From: Caulobacter vibrioides OR37
Lineage (GTDB): Bacteria > Pseudomonadota > Alphaproteobacteria > Caulobacterales > Caulobacteraceae
DNA length: 64,000 bases
Direction: 5' to 3'
NCBI RefSeq assembly: GCF_000372645.1
Contig: NZ_APMP01000002.1
Location: 186,001 to 250,000, forward strand
Made by a program: the position numbers and the translations under genes. Position 1 is the first letter of the stretch. The number at the start of each line of letters is the position of its first letter. Under the pieces are notes generated by a model. That model saw nothing but the letters and a program-made list of their open reading frames with translations, was not told the origin of the DNA and ran no database searches. Shown one piece after another: positions 1-10,338 of the stretch.

Positions 1-257
1 AGGCGGAAGGACTGGACGCCATCTTCAAGGCGGCCGGCTTCGACTGGCGCGAGCCTGGCTGCTCGATGTGCCTGGCCATGAACCCCGACAAGCTGGCCCC
101 GGGCGAGCGCTGCGCCTCGACCAGCAACCGCAATTTCGAAGGCCGCCAGGGCCGCGCCGGCCGCACGCACCTGGTCTCGCCAGCCATGGCGGCGGCGGCG
201 GCGATCGCCGGCCACCTGACCGACGTGCGGACCTTCCTGCAGGAGAGCGCCCAATGA
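1..257 (+). CDS. leuC: 3-isopropylmalate dehydratase large subunit, C-terminal end (partial)
   Basis: This is the last ~85 codons of LeuC, which with LeuD isomerises 2-isopropylmalate to 3-isopropylmalate in leucine biosynthesis. The reading frame is open at the left window edge. The conserved GCSMCLAMN segment, which contributes two cysteine ligands of the 4Fe-4S cluster, is visible at about nt 57-83. It is followed by the aconitase-family C-terminal signature ([16 protein letters not shown], then [15 protein letters not shown]). The stop codon TGA overlaps the leuD start as ATGA, so the two subunits are translationally coupled. Only the start lies outside the window; the identification is secure. 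Confidence 0.97.
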   Translation, partial: AEGLDAIFKAAGFDWREPGCSMCLAMNPDKLAPGERCASTSNRNFEGRQGRAGRTHLVSPAMAAAAAIAGHLTDVRTFLQESAQ

Positions 258-862
258 AGGCCTTCACCCGCCTCGACGGCCGCGCGGCTCCGCTGGAGCT
301 CGCCAATATCGACACCGACCAGATCATCCCCAAGCAGTTCCTCAAGACCGTGGAACGCGAGGGCCTGGCCAAGGGTCTGTTCTACGACTTCCGGTTCGAT
401 GGCGACGGCAATGAAATCAGCGACTTCGTGCTGAACAAGCCGGAGTACAAAGGCGCTTCCGTGCTGATCGCCGGCGACAATTTCGGCTGCGGCAGCTCGC
501 GCGAGCACGCGCCCTGGGCGCTGATGGACTTTGGGATCATGTGCGTGATCTCGACCAGCTTCGCCGACATCTTCTTCAACAACTGCTTCAACAACGGCCT
601 GCTGCCGGTGATCGTGAAGCCGGAGGAGCTGGCGGCCCTGATGGACGAGGCCAAGGGCGGCAACCACATGGTCAGCGTCGACCTCGAGGCCCAGACCGTG
701 GTCTCGCCGTCGGGCAAAACCTTCGCCTTCCAGATCGATCCGGTCCGCAAGGAGAAGATGCTCAAGGGCCTCGACGCCATCGGCGAGACCCTGCAGCACG
801 GCGGCGACATCGACGTCTTCGAGAGCAAGCGCGCGATCAGCCAGCCCTGGCTGGAAGTTTGA
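254..862 (+). CDS. leuD: 3-isopropylmalate dehydratase small subunit
   Basis: LeuD is the swivelling small subunit of isopropylmalate isomerase. The 202-residue product has the usual family length and shows [14 protein letters not shown] near the N-terminus and the active-site segment [17 protein letters not shown]. The ATG at 254 is chosen over an in-frame upstream start because it begins with the typical [14 protein letters not shown] sequence and overlaps the leuC stop by four bases. The upstream extension lies inside leuC in another frame. The downstream neighbour leuB belongs to the same pathway but is separated by a repeat and a small oxygenase gene. Confidence 0.97.
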   Translation: MKAFTRLDGRAAPLELANIDTDQIIPKQFLKTVEREGLAKGLFYDFRFDGDGNEISDFVLNKPEYKGASVLIAGDNFGCGSSREHAPWALMDFGIMCVISTSFADIFFNNCFNNGLLPVIVKPEELAALMDEAKGGNHMVSVDLEAQTVVSPSGKTFAFQIDPVRKEKMLKGLDAIGETLQHGGDIDVFESKRAISQPWLEV

Positions 863-867
863 TGTCC

Positions 868-992
868 TCTTCCCTCCCCTCGATGGGGAGGGGCAGGGGT
901 GGGGTGGCGCGGCGGTTCGGCCGCGCTAGACCCCGACAGGCTGTCACCCCCATCCCGACCCTTCCCCCATCAAAAGGGGAAGGGGGAGACCG
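868..992. repeat. GC-rich intergenic inverted repeat
   Basis: This gap between leuD and the ABM gene contains G-runs on the left (GGGGAGGGGCAGGGGTGGGG) and C-runs on the right (CACCCCCATCCCGACCCTTC) that form an imperfect long dyad. A small central stem, GCGCGGC...GCCGCGC, sits between them. Each outer edge also has its own short stem (CCCTCCCC/GGGGAGGGG and CTTCCCCC/GGGGAAGGGG). The organisation resembles bacterial REP/BIME-type intergenic repeats. No other copy is obvious in this window. Confidence 0.55.
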
Positions 993-996
993 CTAG

Positions 997-1299
997 ATGA
1001 CCCTCATCCTCGCCGGCACGATCCGCATCGCCCCCGAACGCCTGGCCGACCTGCGCCCCCATCTGCGCGCCCAGGTCGAGAACACCCGCGCCGAACCGGG
1101 CTGCCTGGACTACGCCCTGACCGAGGACCCGCTGGATCCCGGCTTGATCCGGGTCTACGAGCACTTCGAGAGCGAGGCCGCGCTGGAGCACCACCGCGCC
1201 ACCCCGCACATGGCCGCCTGGCGCGCCGCCTGCGCCGAGCTGGGCGTACACGGCCGCGACCTGCAATCGTTCGATATTTCCGCCTATCGCAAGATCTAG
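997..1299 (+). CDS. ABM-domain putative quinol monooxygenase
   Basis: This is a 100-residue protein of the antibiotic biosynthesis monooxygenase (ABM) fold, the small dimeric ferredoxin-like family that includes YgiN-type quinol monooxygenases. It shows the typical order: a first strand with ILAGTIRIAPERL, EPGCLDYALTEDP in the middle, then RVYEHFESEAALEHHRATPHM. It lies between leuD and leuB, 12 bases before the leuB start, so it is probably co-transcribed with leucine biosynthesis genes. Nothing in the sequence ties it to that pathway. The substrate is unknown, and a cofactor-free oxygenase or a stress-related quinone enzyme are both possible. Confidence 0.85.
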   Translation: MTLILAGTIRIAPERLADLRPHLRAQVENTRAEPGCLDYALTEDPLDPGLIRVYEHFESEAALEHHRATPHMAAWRAACAELGVHGRDLQSFDISAYRKI

Positions 1300-1311
1300 A
1301 GAGAGCTCCTC

Positions 1312-2364
1312 ATGTCCACCCTGCTGCTCCTGCCCGGCGACGGCATCGGCCCGGAAGTCTGCGCCGAGGTGCGCCGCGTGGCCGCCGCCCTCACCCCGGA
1401 CCTGAAGGTCGAGGAAGCGCCCTATGGCGGCATGAGCTATGACGCGCACGGCACGCCGCTGCTGGACGAGGTGCGCGATCAGGCCATCGCCAGCGACGCG
1501 GTGCTGATGGGCGCCGTCGGCGGTCCGAAATGGGCGGACGCGCCGCGCCATCTGCGCCCGGAAGCGGGCCTCCTGAACCTGCGTAAGGCCATGGACGTCT
1601 ATGCCAATCTGCGTCCGGCCTATTGCTTCGAGGCCCTGGCCGGCGCGTCCAGCCTGAAGCCGGAGCTGGTCTCGGGCCTGGACATCATGTTCGTCCGAGA
1701 ACTGGTGGGCGGCGTCTATTTCGGCCAGCCGCGCGGCATCGAGGACCTGCCGGACGGCCAGAAGAAGGGCTTCGACACCGCCGTCTACACGACCAGCGAA
1801 ATCGAGCGCGTGGGTCGCGTGGCCTTCGAACTGGCGCGCGGCCGGACCAACAAGGTCCACTCGGCCGAGAAGTCGAACGTCATGGAGTCGGGCCTGCTGT
1901 GGAAGCAGGTGATCACCGACCTGCACGCCCGCGAATATCCGGACGTTCAGCTGGAGCACATCCTGGCCGACAACTGCGCCATGCAGCTGGTCCGCGCGCC
2001 CAAGCAGTTCGACGTGATCGTCACCGACAACCTGTTCGGCGACATCCTCTCGGACGCCGCCGCCATGCTGACCGGCTCGCTGGGGATGCTGCCCTCGGCC
2101 GCGCTCGGCGCCAAGGGCAAGCCGGGTCTTTACGAGCCCATCCACGGCTCGGCCCCCGACATCGCCGGCAAGGGCCTGGCCAATCCGCTGGCCGCCATCC
2201 TGTCGTTCGAGATGGCCCTGCGCTGGTCGCTGAACCAGGTCGAGGCCGCCGACGCCCTGCTGGCGGCCGTCAAGGCGGCGCTCGACAGCGGCGCGCGCAC
2301 CCGAGACCTGGGCGGCTCGCTGACCACCGCCCAGATGGGCGACGCGGTGCTGGCGGCGCTGTAG
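1312..2364 (+). CDS. leuB: 3-isopropylmalate dehydrogenase
   Basis: LeuB oxidatively decarboxylates 3-isopropylmalate to 2-ketoisocaproate with NAD in the cytoplasm. The 350-residue length is normal. Visible family signatures are [11 protein letters not shown] at the N-terminus, the substrate-binding [16 protein letters not shown] segment, the metal/substrate motif [21 protein letters not shown], and the NAD-binding [14 protein letters not shown] loop. The ATG follows a purine-rich GAGAGAG stretch. It completes the leuC-leuD-leuB set and is followed by a 63-base gap before an unrelated acyl-CoA ligase. Confidence 0.97.
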   Translation: MSTLLLLPGDGIGPEVCAEVRRVAAALTPDLKVEEAPYGGMSYDAHGTPLLDEVRDQAIASDAVLMGAVGGPKWADAPRHLRPEAGLLNLRKAMDVYANLRPAYCFEALAGASSLKPELVSGLDIMFVRELVGGVYFGQPRGIEDLPDGQKKGFDTAVYTTSEIERVGRVAFELARGRTNKVHSAEKSNVMESGLLWKQVITDLHAREYPDVQLEHILADNCAMQLVRAPKQFDVIVTDNLFGDILSDAAAMLTGSLGMLPSAALGAKGKPGLYEPIHGSAPDIAGKGLANPLAAILSFEMALRWSLNQVEAADALLAAVKAALDSGARTRDLGGSLTTAQMGDAVLAAL

Positions 2365-2427
2365 GCCCCTTCCCTAACAAGCGTTTCAGGCTCTAGGCTC
2401 CTCCCAACGACAAGACGGGAGGAGCCC

Positions 2428-4050
<1,623 letters not shown>

Positions 4051-4071
4051 GCCCTCGCCGACGCCTGGGCC

Positions 4072-5202
4072 TCAGGCCCTCGCGCGCCCGAACAACCGCG
4101 TCGACAGCCAGCGCCGGACCGGCTCGTCATAGAGCTTGAGGCTGGCATAGGCGATCGTCACGGCGGCGGCCAGCACGCCGGCGCCGACCAAGGCGCCCCT
4201 GGCTGCGTCGGGTTTCCCGTCCACCACCCAGCCGGTGTAGATATAGATCAGCGGATAGTGGGTGATGTAGAGCGGGTAGGACAGCTCGCCGAAAAAGCGG
4301 GCGACGCGGACCGACGGGCCGTCCGCGCGCTGCTCCCCCGCGCCGATGGCCACGATCAGCGGGAACAGCCCGATGATGCAGGCGGCCTCGTAGAGACCAT
4401 TGATCCAGCGCTGGTCGCCGACGCCGAAGCGCGGCGCGGCCAAGGCCGCGACCAGCAGCAGGCTGGCGATGGCGAAACCGCCGCGCAGGCGGATCCGTCC
4501 GCCCAGCCGCATCAGCAGGACGCCCGCGAAGAACGGAAACATCACGCGCGTGAGGCCAACCCGCACGCCCTCGGCGTCCAGCGCCCAGCCGCCGATGACG
4601 TCGCCGCGCGGGCCCGCGACCAGCATCCAAATCAGCGCCGCGCCCGACCCGGCCACCACGACGCCCATCGCCCGGTTCGACAGCTTTCGAAGGCCTACGG
4701 CGTAAAGGATGTTGGCGATATATTCGTAGAACAGCGACCACTGCGGGCCGTTCAGCGGATAGATTTCCTGCCAGCCTCTGATCTCGGCGGCCGGCGTCAT
4801 GGGGATCATCAGAAAGCCCAGCGCCAGCACGCCCAGGACCTGCCAAGCCGTGACGCTGGCCAGCTTCGGGAACAGCGACGAATGCTGAAAGCCCAGCAGG
4901 GCCGCGCCCAACAGGCCACCGACCAGGATCATCGGCTGCAGACGCGTCAGGCGGCGCTTGTAGAACGCCCAGGCGCTCATGCCGCGCCAGCGGTCGTCAT
5001 AGGCGTAGGCGATCACGAAGCCCGACAGCAGGAAGAAGAAGTCCACGGCCATGTAGCCGTGGTTGATGATCTGGCGTTCCGGATCTCCGCCACTCCAGGC
5101 CTCGAACAGGTGGAAGACCACCACCATCACGGACGCCACGCCGCGCAGACCGTCCAGAACGACATAGTGCCCTTTGGCGGACCGGGCGGCGTCGGGCGGC
5201 AC
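4072..5202 (-). CDS. Acyltransferase family 3 membrane protein (OafA/NodX-like)
   Basis: This 376-residue polytopic inner-membrane protein of the acyltransferase 3 family uses acyl-CoA to O-acylate a sugar or other glycan. The N-terminal hallmark is visible: LDGLRGVASVMVVVFHLFEAW, with the conserved arginine and histidine. Next comes GYMAVDFFFLLSGFVIAYAY, and about ten hydrophobic helices run to the C-terminus. The acceptor is unknown; capsule genes 20-30 kb away make exopolysaccharide or lipopolysaccharide plausible targets, but that is only inference. It sits six bases downstream of the thioesterase gene on the same strand, so the two are probably co-transcribed. Confidence 0.9.
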   Translation of the reverse strand: MPPDAARSAKGHYVVLDGLRGVASVMVVVFHLFEAWSGGDPERQIINHGYMAVDFFFLLSGFVIAYAYDDRWRGMSAWAFYKRRLTRLQPMILVGGLLGAALLGFQHSSLFPKLASVTAWQVLGVLALGFLMIPMTPAAEIRGWQEIYPLNGPQWSLFYEYIANILYAVGLRKLSNRAMGVVVAGSGAALIWMLVAGPRGDVIGGWALDAEGVRVGLTRVMFPFFAGVLLMRLGGRIRLRGGFAIASLLLVAALAAPRFGVGDQRWINGLYEAACIIGLFPLIVAIGAGEQRADGPSVRVARFFGELSYPLYITHYPLIYIYTGWVVDGKPDAARGALVGAGVLAAAVTIAYASLKLYDEPVRRWLSTRLFGRARA

Positions 5203-5208
5203 GACGGT

Positions 5209-5685
5209 CTAGATCACCGGCAGGGCGCGGGGCTTCCGGTCCTCGCCGATCGCCACGAAGGTGAAGACGCCCTCGGTCACCTTGTGGGCCTGCTCGGCGT
5301 CGCGACGGCGGCGCCAGGCCTCGACCTGCACCTTCAGCGAGGTTCGGCCGGTATGGATCACCTTGGCGAACAGGCTGACCTCGTCGCCGACGAACACCGG
5401 GCTGATGAAGGTCATGCCGTCGACGGCGATGGTGGCGCAGCGGCCGGCCGCGCGGTGAAAGGCGATCGAGGCGGCCGCCAAGTCCATCTGCGACAGTAGC
5501 CAACCGCCGAAGATGTCGCCTTCGGGGTTGGTGTCCGACGGCATGGCGATGGCGCGCAGAACCGGCGCCTCGTGCGGCCACTCGGCCCTTTCCCAGGCCT
5601 TGGCCAGGGTCTCGGCGCGCTTGCCGGCGGGAACGGTGTCGGTCAAGGCCTCGGACACGCGCTTAGTGGCCGGCGGCGCCTTCAT
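5209..5685 (-). CDS. Acyl-CoA thioesterase, hotdog fold (YciA-like)
   Basis: This cytoplasmic hotdog-fold hydrolase cleaves acyl-CoA to free acid and CoA. The signature is the YciA/BFIT type: RAIAMPSDTNPEGDIFGGWL, then MDLAAASIAFHRA and TIAVDGMTFISPVFVGDEV. The start is uncertain. ATG at 5685 gives 158 residues and overlaps the upstream zinc-finger gene by 23 bases; GTG at 5658 gives 149 residues and no overlap. Neither has a good ribosome-binding site. It lies in a minus-strand run with the acyltransferase and the zinc-finger gene, and an acyl-CoA ligase lies opposite. Confidence 0.9.
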   Translation of the reverse strand: MKAPPATKRVSEALTDTVPAGKRAETLAKAWERAEWPHEAPVLRAIAMPSDTNPEGDIFGGWLLSQMDLAAASIAFHRAAGRCATIAVDGMTFISPVFVGDEVSLFAKVIHTGRTSLKVQVEAWRRRRDAEQAHKVTEGVFTFVAIGEDRKPRALPVI

Positions 5686-5932
5686 AGACGCCCGGGGCGA
5701 GAACTTCGTTCTCGTCGCCCACGCCGGTGGCGGCCACGAAGCGGCGGTCGCAATAGGGGCAGTCGACGAAGCCGGCCGCGCCCATCTCCAGCCACACGCG
5801 GGGATGGCCCAACGCGCCGCCGACGCCATCGCAGGCGATGCGGTGCGAGTGAACCGCGATCGTCTCGGGCGCGGGGCCGGCGATCGTGGTCGGGTCCATG
5901 TCGGTCGGCGCGGTGGCGGGGGTCTTGGCCAT
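5663..5932 (-). CDS. Zinc-finger domain-containing protein
   Basis: This 89-residue protein has a C-terminal zinc-binding module of the small CHCC family found in alphaproteobacteria and related to mitochondrial complex I subunit NDUFS6. The probable ligands are visible in ACDGVGGALGHPRVWLEMG followed by VDCPYCDRRFV: one cysteine, one histidine and the CPYC pair. The N-terminus is proline/threonine-rich and looks disordered. It starts a three-gene minus-strand group and is divergent from the ABC ATPase gene at 6079, with a ~146-base shared upstream region. Its function is unknown; a role in complex I assembly is possible from homology only. Confidence 0.82.
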   Translation of the reverse strand: MAKTPATAPTDMDPTTIAGPAPETIAVHSHRIACDGVGGALGHPRVWLEMGAAGFVDCPYCDRRFVAATGVGDENEVLAPGVYEGAAGH

Positions 5933-6078
5933 TTTCGGCGAGTCCTCGAGGAATTCCGAGCGCGGTCTTGGCGCGACCGCGAACGAGGCATACCTATGCG
6001 ACGCCGGAAGGCGCCGTCAATTGACGCGCGCCTCATCGGGCGCTTCTCCGCCCTACTCTGCCCCTGTCTGGACGATCC

Positions 6079-7041
6079 ATGGACCTGCCCGCCTACGCCA
6101 TCGAAGCCGAAGGCCTGTACAAGACCTACGCGGCGACCAAGACCTCGCCCGAGAAGCGCGCCCTGAACGGCATCGACCTGAAGATTCCCCGCGGCTCGAT
6201 CTTCGGCCTGCTGGGGCCCAATGGCGCGGGCAAGTCGACCTTCATCAACATCCTGGCCGGTCTGGTGCGAAAGAGTTCGGGCACGGTGAAGATCTGGGGC
6301 CGCGACATCGATCAGCGTCCGCGCGACGCCCGCGCCGCCATCGGCGTCGTGCCCCAGGAACTGGCCGCGGACGTCTTCTTCACGCCGCGCGAGTCGCTGG
6401 AGGTGCAGGCGGGCTTCTACGGCGTGCCCAAGAACGAGCGCCGCACCGACGAGCTGCTGAACGCCCTGGGCCTGGGCGACAAGGCCAACGCCTATGTCCG
6501 CCAGCTGTCGGGCGGCATGAAGCGGCGCTTGATGGTGGCCAAGGCGATGGTCCACCAGCCGCCGGTTCTGATCCTGGACGAGCCCACCGCCGGCGTCGAC
6601 GTCGAGCTGCGCCGTCAGCTCTGGCACTACGTCACCGGGTTGAACGACCTTGGCGTCACCATCGTGCTGACCACCCACTACCTGGAGGAAGCCCAGGAAC
6701 TTTGCGACGAGATCGCCATCGTCAACCGCGGCGAGGTGGTGGCCTGCGAGCCGACCGAGACTCTGCTCAAGCGCATGGACAGCCGCAACGTCGTCGTCAC
6801 GCCCGAGGAGCCGATGGCCGTCGCGCCCGTCTTGGCCGGCTTCGACACCAAGCCCCGCAACGGCGGCGCCTTCCAGGTCAGCTACCGCACCGGCCAGTCC
6901 AGCGTCGAGCAGGTGCTGGCCGCCGTCCGGGCGGCCGGCGTGAAGATCAAGGACATCGCCACCGAGGACCCGGATCTGGAAGACGTCTTCCTGGCCCTGA
7001 CCTATGGCGACCCGAACGCGGCCGATCCGACCAAGGACTGA
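6079..7041 (+). CDS. ABC transporter ATP-binding protein (ABC-2/NodI-like), no adjacent permease
   Basis: This 320-residue ABC ATPase has Walker A (LLGPNGAGKST), Q-loop (VVPQEL), signature LSGGMKRRL, Walker B (VLILDEPTAGVD) and the H-loop histidine in TTHYLEEA. The C-terminal ~90 residues match the regulatory extension of the NodI/DrrA-type exporters. Such ATPases normally pair with an ABC-2 permease, but the next gene is an unrelated NUP-family protein and no permease appears in this window. The partner is therefore encoded elsewhere or the protein acts otherwise. The ATG at 6079 gives the expected N-terminus. Confidence 0.92.
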   Translation: MDLPAYAIEAEGLYKTYAATKTSPEKRALNGIDLKIPRGSIFGLLGPNGAGKSTFINILAGLVRKSSGTVKIWGRDIDQRPRDARAAIGVVPQELAADVFFTPRESLEVQAGFYGVPKNERRTDELLNALGLGDKANAYVRQLSGGMKRRLMVAKAMVHQPPVLILDEPTAGVDVELRRQLWHYVTGLNDLGVTIVLTTHYLEEAQELCDEIAIVNRGEVVACEPTETLLKRMDSRNVVVTPEEPMAVAPVLAGFDTKPRNGGAFQVSYRTGQSSVEQVLAAVRAAGVKIKDIATEDPDLEDVFLALTYGDPNAADPTKD

Positions 7042-7143
7042 TCACGCCGCGCGCCGTCGCGCCTCCGCTGCGAAGACCGCTTGCCAGCGTCCGTCCGCCG
7101 CGCCAGCTTCGCCGCGCGTTCGGCGGTGGCGGGAATTGGCGCG

Positions 7144-8196
7144 ATGCGTTTTCTGGGATGGATCTTGGCGGCCTGCTTGGGCCTCGCGCCCATCGCGCGC
7201 GCAGAGGCCGTCAGGCCTCTCCCGGTCAAGGTCGTCGTCCTGACCACCTTCGAAATCGGCGCCGACACCGGCGACCAGCCCGGCGAGTTCCAGCTGTGGG
7301 TCGAGGGTCTGCCTCTCACCGAAACCCTCGATGTCACGGGGCTGCGCCATCCCGCGCGCTGGTCGGCCAAGGACGGCGTACTGGGCGTGGTCACCGACAT
7401 GCGCGCCCGTCCGCGCGAAAGCCTGGCCGCTCTGATCCAGTCGGGTCGTTTCGACTTTTCCAAGACCTACTGGATCGTGGCGGGCATCGCCGGCGTCGAC
7501 CCCAAGGCCGCCTCGATCGGCAGCGCCGCCTGGGCGCGCTATGTCGTCGACGCCGATCCGATCTACGAGGTCGACGATCGCGAGATCCCATCCGACTGGC
7601 CCTATGGCCTGTATGCGCTGGAGACCGACCGGCCGAACGTCAAGGGCTCGGCCGCCGGCTCCTCGGGCATGGTCTGGAAGCTGAATCCCGAGCTCGTGGA
7701 CTGGGCCTATGGCCTGACCGCCGGAACCGCCCTGCCCGACACCGCGCGCCTTGGCGCGTTGCGCGCGCCCTACGCCGCCGACCCCGCCGCCGTGAAGCCG
7801 CCCTTCGTGCTGAAGGGCGACGTCGTCGGGACCACCCGCTTCTGGCACGGCGAGAAGCGCACCCGCTGGGCCGAGGACTGGGTCAAGCTCTGGACCGACG
7901 GCGCGGGGACCTTCGCGATGACCGACTGCGAGGATCAGGGCGTCCTCGACGTGCTGGACCTCTACGCCAAGGCGGGCAAGGTCGACTTCAGCCGGGTTCT
8001 GGTGCTGCGCACGGCCAGCAACTATTCGCGCCCGCCGATCGGCCAGCCCGCCTTTCCGCGCGCCTTCCACGGCGAGGGCGCGATGGCCGCGTTCGACTCG
8101 GCCTATCGTGTGGGCTCGGTCGTGGTCCGCGAGCTGTCGGAACACTGGGATCGCTATGGGGCGCGGACGCCCAAGGCCAAGACGTCGGGGAACTAG
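7144..8196 (+). CDS. Purine nucleoside permease family protein (NUP), exported
   Basis: This ~350-residue protein matches the NUP family (fungal purine nucleoside permease and bacterial relatives). It has FEIGADTGDQPGEFQLWVE near the N-terminus, then YWIVAGIAGVDPKAASIGSAAWARYVVD, and later TDCEDQG and RTASNYSRPP. The start is placed at ATG 7144, which gives a clean signal peptide (MRFLGWILAACLGLAPIARA). An upstream TTG at 7081 would add 21 residues that spoil it. The fold resembles nucleoside phosphorylases, so a periplasmic nucleoside-binding or processing role is as likely as transport. It is followed after six bases by an NCS2 permease, which supports a purine-salvage pair. Confidence 0.85.
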   Translation: MRFLGWILAACLGLAPIARAEAVRPLPVKVVVLTTFEIGADTGDQPGEFQLWVEGLPLTETLDVTGLRHPARWSAKDGVLGVVTDMRARPRESLAALIQSGRFDFSKTYWIVAGIAGVDPKAASIGSAAWARYVVDADPIYEVDDREIPSDWPYGLYALETDRPNVKGSAAGSSGMVWKLNPELVDWAYGLTAGTALPDTARLGALRAPYAADPAAVKPPFVLKGDVVGTTRFWHGEKRTRWAEDWVKLWTDGAGTFAMTDCEDQGVLDVLDLYAKAGKVDFSRVLVLRTASNYSRPPIGQPAFPRAFHGEGAMAAFDSAYRVGSVVVRELSEHWDRYGARTPKAKTSGN

Positions 8197-8202
8197 GGCG
8201 AG

Positions 8203-9543
8203 ATGATCGAGAAGACCTTCAAGCTTTCGGCCCAGGGAACCTCCGTGCGCACCGAGGTCCTGGCCGGCTTCACCACTTTCCTGACCATGGCCTATATCGT
8301 CATCGTCAACCCGACGATCCTGGGCCAGGCCGGGATGCCGGTGGCGGCGGTCGCGGCGGCCACCTGCCTGGCGGCGGGTTTCGGCAGCATCCTGATGGGG
8401 CTGATCGCCAACTATCCGATCGCCCTGGCGCCCGGCATGGGCCTCAACGCCTATTTCACCTTCACCGTCGTCAGGGGCATGGGCGTGCCTTGGGAGACCG
8501 CCCTGGGCTGCGTCTTCCTGTCGGGCGTGGCCTTCCTGATCCTGACCGTGGCGGGGATCCGCCAGCTGATCGTCGGCGCGATCCCTCGGCCGCTGTTCTC
8601 GGCCGTCGCCGCGGGGGTGGGCCTGTTCATCGCCTTCATCGGCCTGAAAGAGGCCGGCATCATCGTCGCCGACCCCGCCACCACCGTGGCCCTGGGCGAC
8701 CTGACCCAGCCGAGCGCGTCCCTGGCCTTGCTGGGCCTGGTGGTCATGGGCGGCCTGATGGTCTGGCGGGTGAAGGGCGCGATCCTGATCGGCATCCTGG
8801 TCGCCGCGGCCGCCGGCTGGTCCATGGGCCTGGCCAAGGTCGTTCCCGGCGACCACGGCCTTTCGGCCCTGACCGCCACCGCCTTCAAGCTGGACGTCCC
8901 CGCCGCGCTCAGCCTCGGCGGCGCCAAGGGCCACGGCGGCGGCGCGGCGATGGCCATGACCCTGGCCGAGATCGTCTTCGTCTTCCTGTTCGTCGACCTG
9001 TTCGACAATGTCGGCACCCTGGTCGCGGTGACCAAGAAGGCCGGCTTGGTCCAGCCCGACGGGACGATCCCGCGCCTCAACCGCATCCTGACCGCCGACA
9101 GCATCGCCACGATCGGCGGTTCGCTGGTCGGCACCTCCACCGTCGTGAGCTATATCGAGAGCGCCTCGGGCGTCGCCGCCGGCGGCCGCACGGGCCTGAC
9201 CTCGGTCGTGGTCGGCCTGCTGTTCCTGGCCACCCTGTTCTTCGCGCCCTGGGTCCAGGCCATTCCCGCCGCCGCCACGGCGCCGGCGCTGATCATCGTC
9301 GGCTCGCTGATGGTCGGCGCCCTGGCCGATATCGACTGGGAGGATCCGGCCGTCGCCATCCCCGCCTTCCTGACGGCGATCACCATCCCGCTGACCTTCT
9401 CGATCGCCAATGGCCTGGCCTTCGGCATCACCGCCTATGCGGGCCTGACCCTGCTGCGCGGCCGCGCCCAGCCGAAGGATTGGCTGCTGTTCGTGCTGGC
9501 CGCCCTGTTCGTCGCTCGCTTCATCTACATGGGCAAGGCGTGA
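8203..9543 (+). CDS. NCS2-family purine permease (AzgA/GhxP-like)
   Basis: This 446-residue inner-membrane proton symporter belongs to the nucleobase-ascorbate/AzgA branch that imports hypoxanthine, guanine or adenine. About 12-14 hydrophobic segments are seen. Signature segments are VNPTILGQAGMP near the N-terminus, GLIANYPIALAPGMGLNAYFTF, and EIVFVFLFVDLFDNVGTLVAV followed by TSTVVSYIESASGVAAGGRTGL. It directly follows the NUP-family gene and is probably co-transcribed with it. Substrate choice within purines cannot be fixed by eye. It ends 70 bases before tRNA-Arg. Confidence 0.92.
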   Translation: MIEKTFKLSAQGTSVRTEVLAGFTTFLTMAYIVIVNPTILGQAGMPVAAVAAATCLAAGFGSILMGLIANYPIALAPGMGLNAYFTFTVVRGMGVPWETALGCVFLSGVAFLILTVAGIRQLIVGAIPRPLFSAVAAGVGLFIAFIGLKEAGIIVADPATTVALGDLTQPSASLALLGLVVMGGLMVWRVKGAILIGILVAAAAGWSMGLAKVVPGDHGLSALTATAFKLDVPAALSLGGAKGHGGGAAMAMTLAEIVFVFLFVDLFDNVGTLVAVTKKAGLVQPDGTIPRLNRILTADSIATIGGSLVGTSTVVSYIESASGVAAGGRTGLTSVVVGLLFLATLFFAPWVQAIPAAATAPALIIVGSLMVGALADIDWEDPAVAIPAFLTAITIPLTFSIANGLAFGITAYAGLTLLRGRAQPKDWLLFVLAALFVARFIYMGKA

Positions 9544-9610
9544 AGCCGTTTGCGCAACAGCCGCCTTTCGGCTAAGACCCGCTTCCCGCTCCGGTCTCGA
9601 ACCAGAGCGG

Positions 9611-9690
<80 letters not shown>

Positions 9691-9980
9691 TTTCGGTTTA
9701 GAACCGCGAACTTCCTTAAGAACCGAGTGATGCCCCCCCGAGGCGGCCAACGTTCTGAGACGTTCGGTCCTTCCCCCATGATCTTGATCTCCGTCGTCGA
9801 GAGCGCCTCGACGCTGAGCGACCGCGCGCACCTGGCCGCGGCGATACTTCCCTTCGGGGTCGCGTAGGGCATCACGCGTGGCGCTGGCCATGCCCCCCCA
9901 AGCTGTCTCATTGGCGCTGGCGGCGGACGCCCCGTCGATCATATCGCGCGCAGCCTGGCGGGAGCCTCTAGGCTAAGGGC
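9691..9980. other. Intergenic region after tRNA-Arg, no recognised gene
   Basis: About 290 bases between the tRNA and the transposase remnant. There is a short dyad AACGT-N6-ACGTT near 9750. A plus-strand 29-codon reading frame (ATG near 9778, ending IL PFGVA) exists, but nothing supports expression. On the minus strand the open frames run through the tRNA and are artefacts. I see no conserved gene; the DNA is probably degraded accessory sequence. Confidence 0.5.
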
Positions 9981-10169
9981 TCATAGTCAGAATAGGACGG
10001 TGGCGGCGAGGGCTATGGCGGAGAGGAAGACGGTCGAGCGGCGGTCGTCCTGGGTGGCGACGCGTCGCCGGTCCTTCGGCCCGCCGAACATGATCTGGAT
10101 GCGATTGCGCCGGATGCGCGGGGTGATCCCTACGCCCGCCGCTGGCATTTCCCGAAGGGCCCTGTGCAA
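9981..10169 (-). pseudogene. IS5-family transposase C-terminal remnant (decayed)
   Basis: The minus strand encodes a degenerate IS5-type transposase end: GITP, then RRNRIQIMFGGPKDRRRV, then STVFLSAIALAATVLF. Intact relatives read approximately RRRNRIEIMFGRLKDWRR and end in ATVIFWL. About 20 residues between GITP and RRNRI are missing. The penultimate codon that should be Trp (TGG) is TGA at 9987-9989, and it is followed in frame by Leu and a second TGA at 9981-9983. So the ending FWL-stop has become F-stop-L-stop. No intact N-terminal DDE region or paired terminal repeats are found. Confidence 0.75.
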
Positions 10170-10338
10170 CGGAATGGATCAACCCGCGCGCAGGTTCATG
10201 GACGAGCCCGCCGATTAAGATGGCATCCGCCCAAAAGCCGCCGCAGCCGCCTTGGTCAAACTTGACTCCCCAAGCCAGCAAATCGCGAAATCGGGTCGCG
10301 TGTCGTCTTTCGAAACGCGCTATGGGGTCTGCGCCTTC

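Noticed and set aside
5886..9575. 1229-codon plus-strand open frame
   Set aside because: It runs across the ABC ATPase, NUP and NCS2 genes in the wrong frame; long GC-rich shadow frames of this type have no domains.
9778..9867. 29-codon plus-strand frame after the tRNA
   Set aside because: No ribosome-binding site, no known homologue and it lies in degraded accessory DNA.
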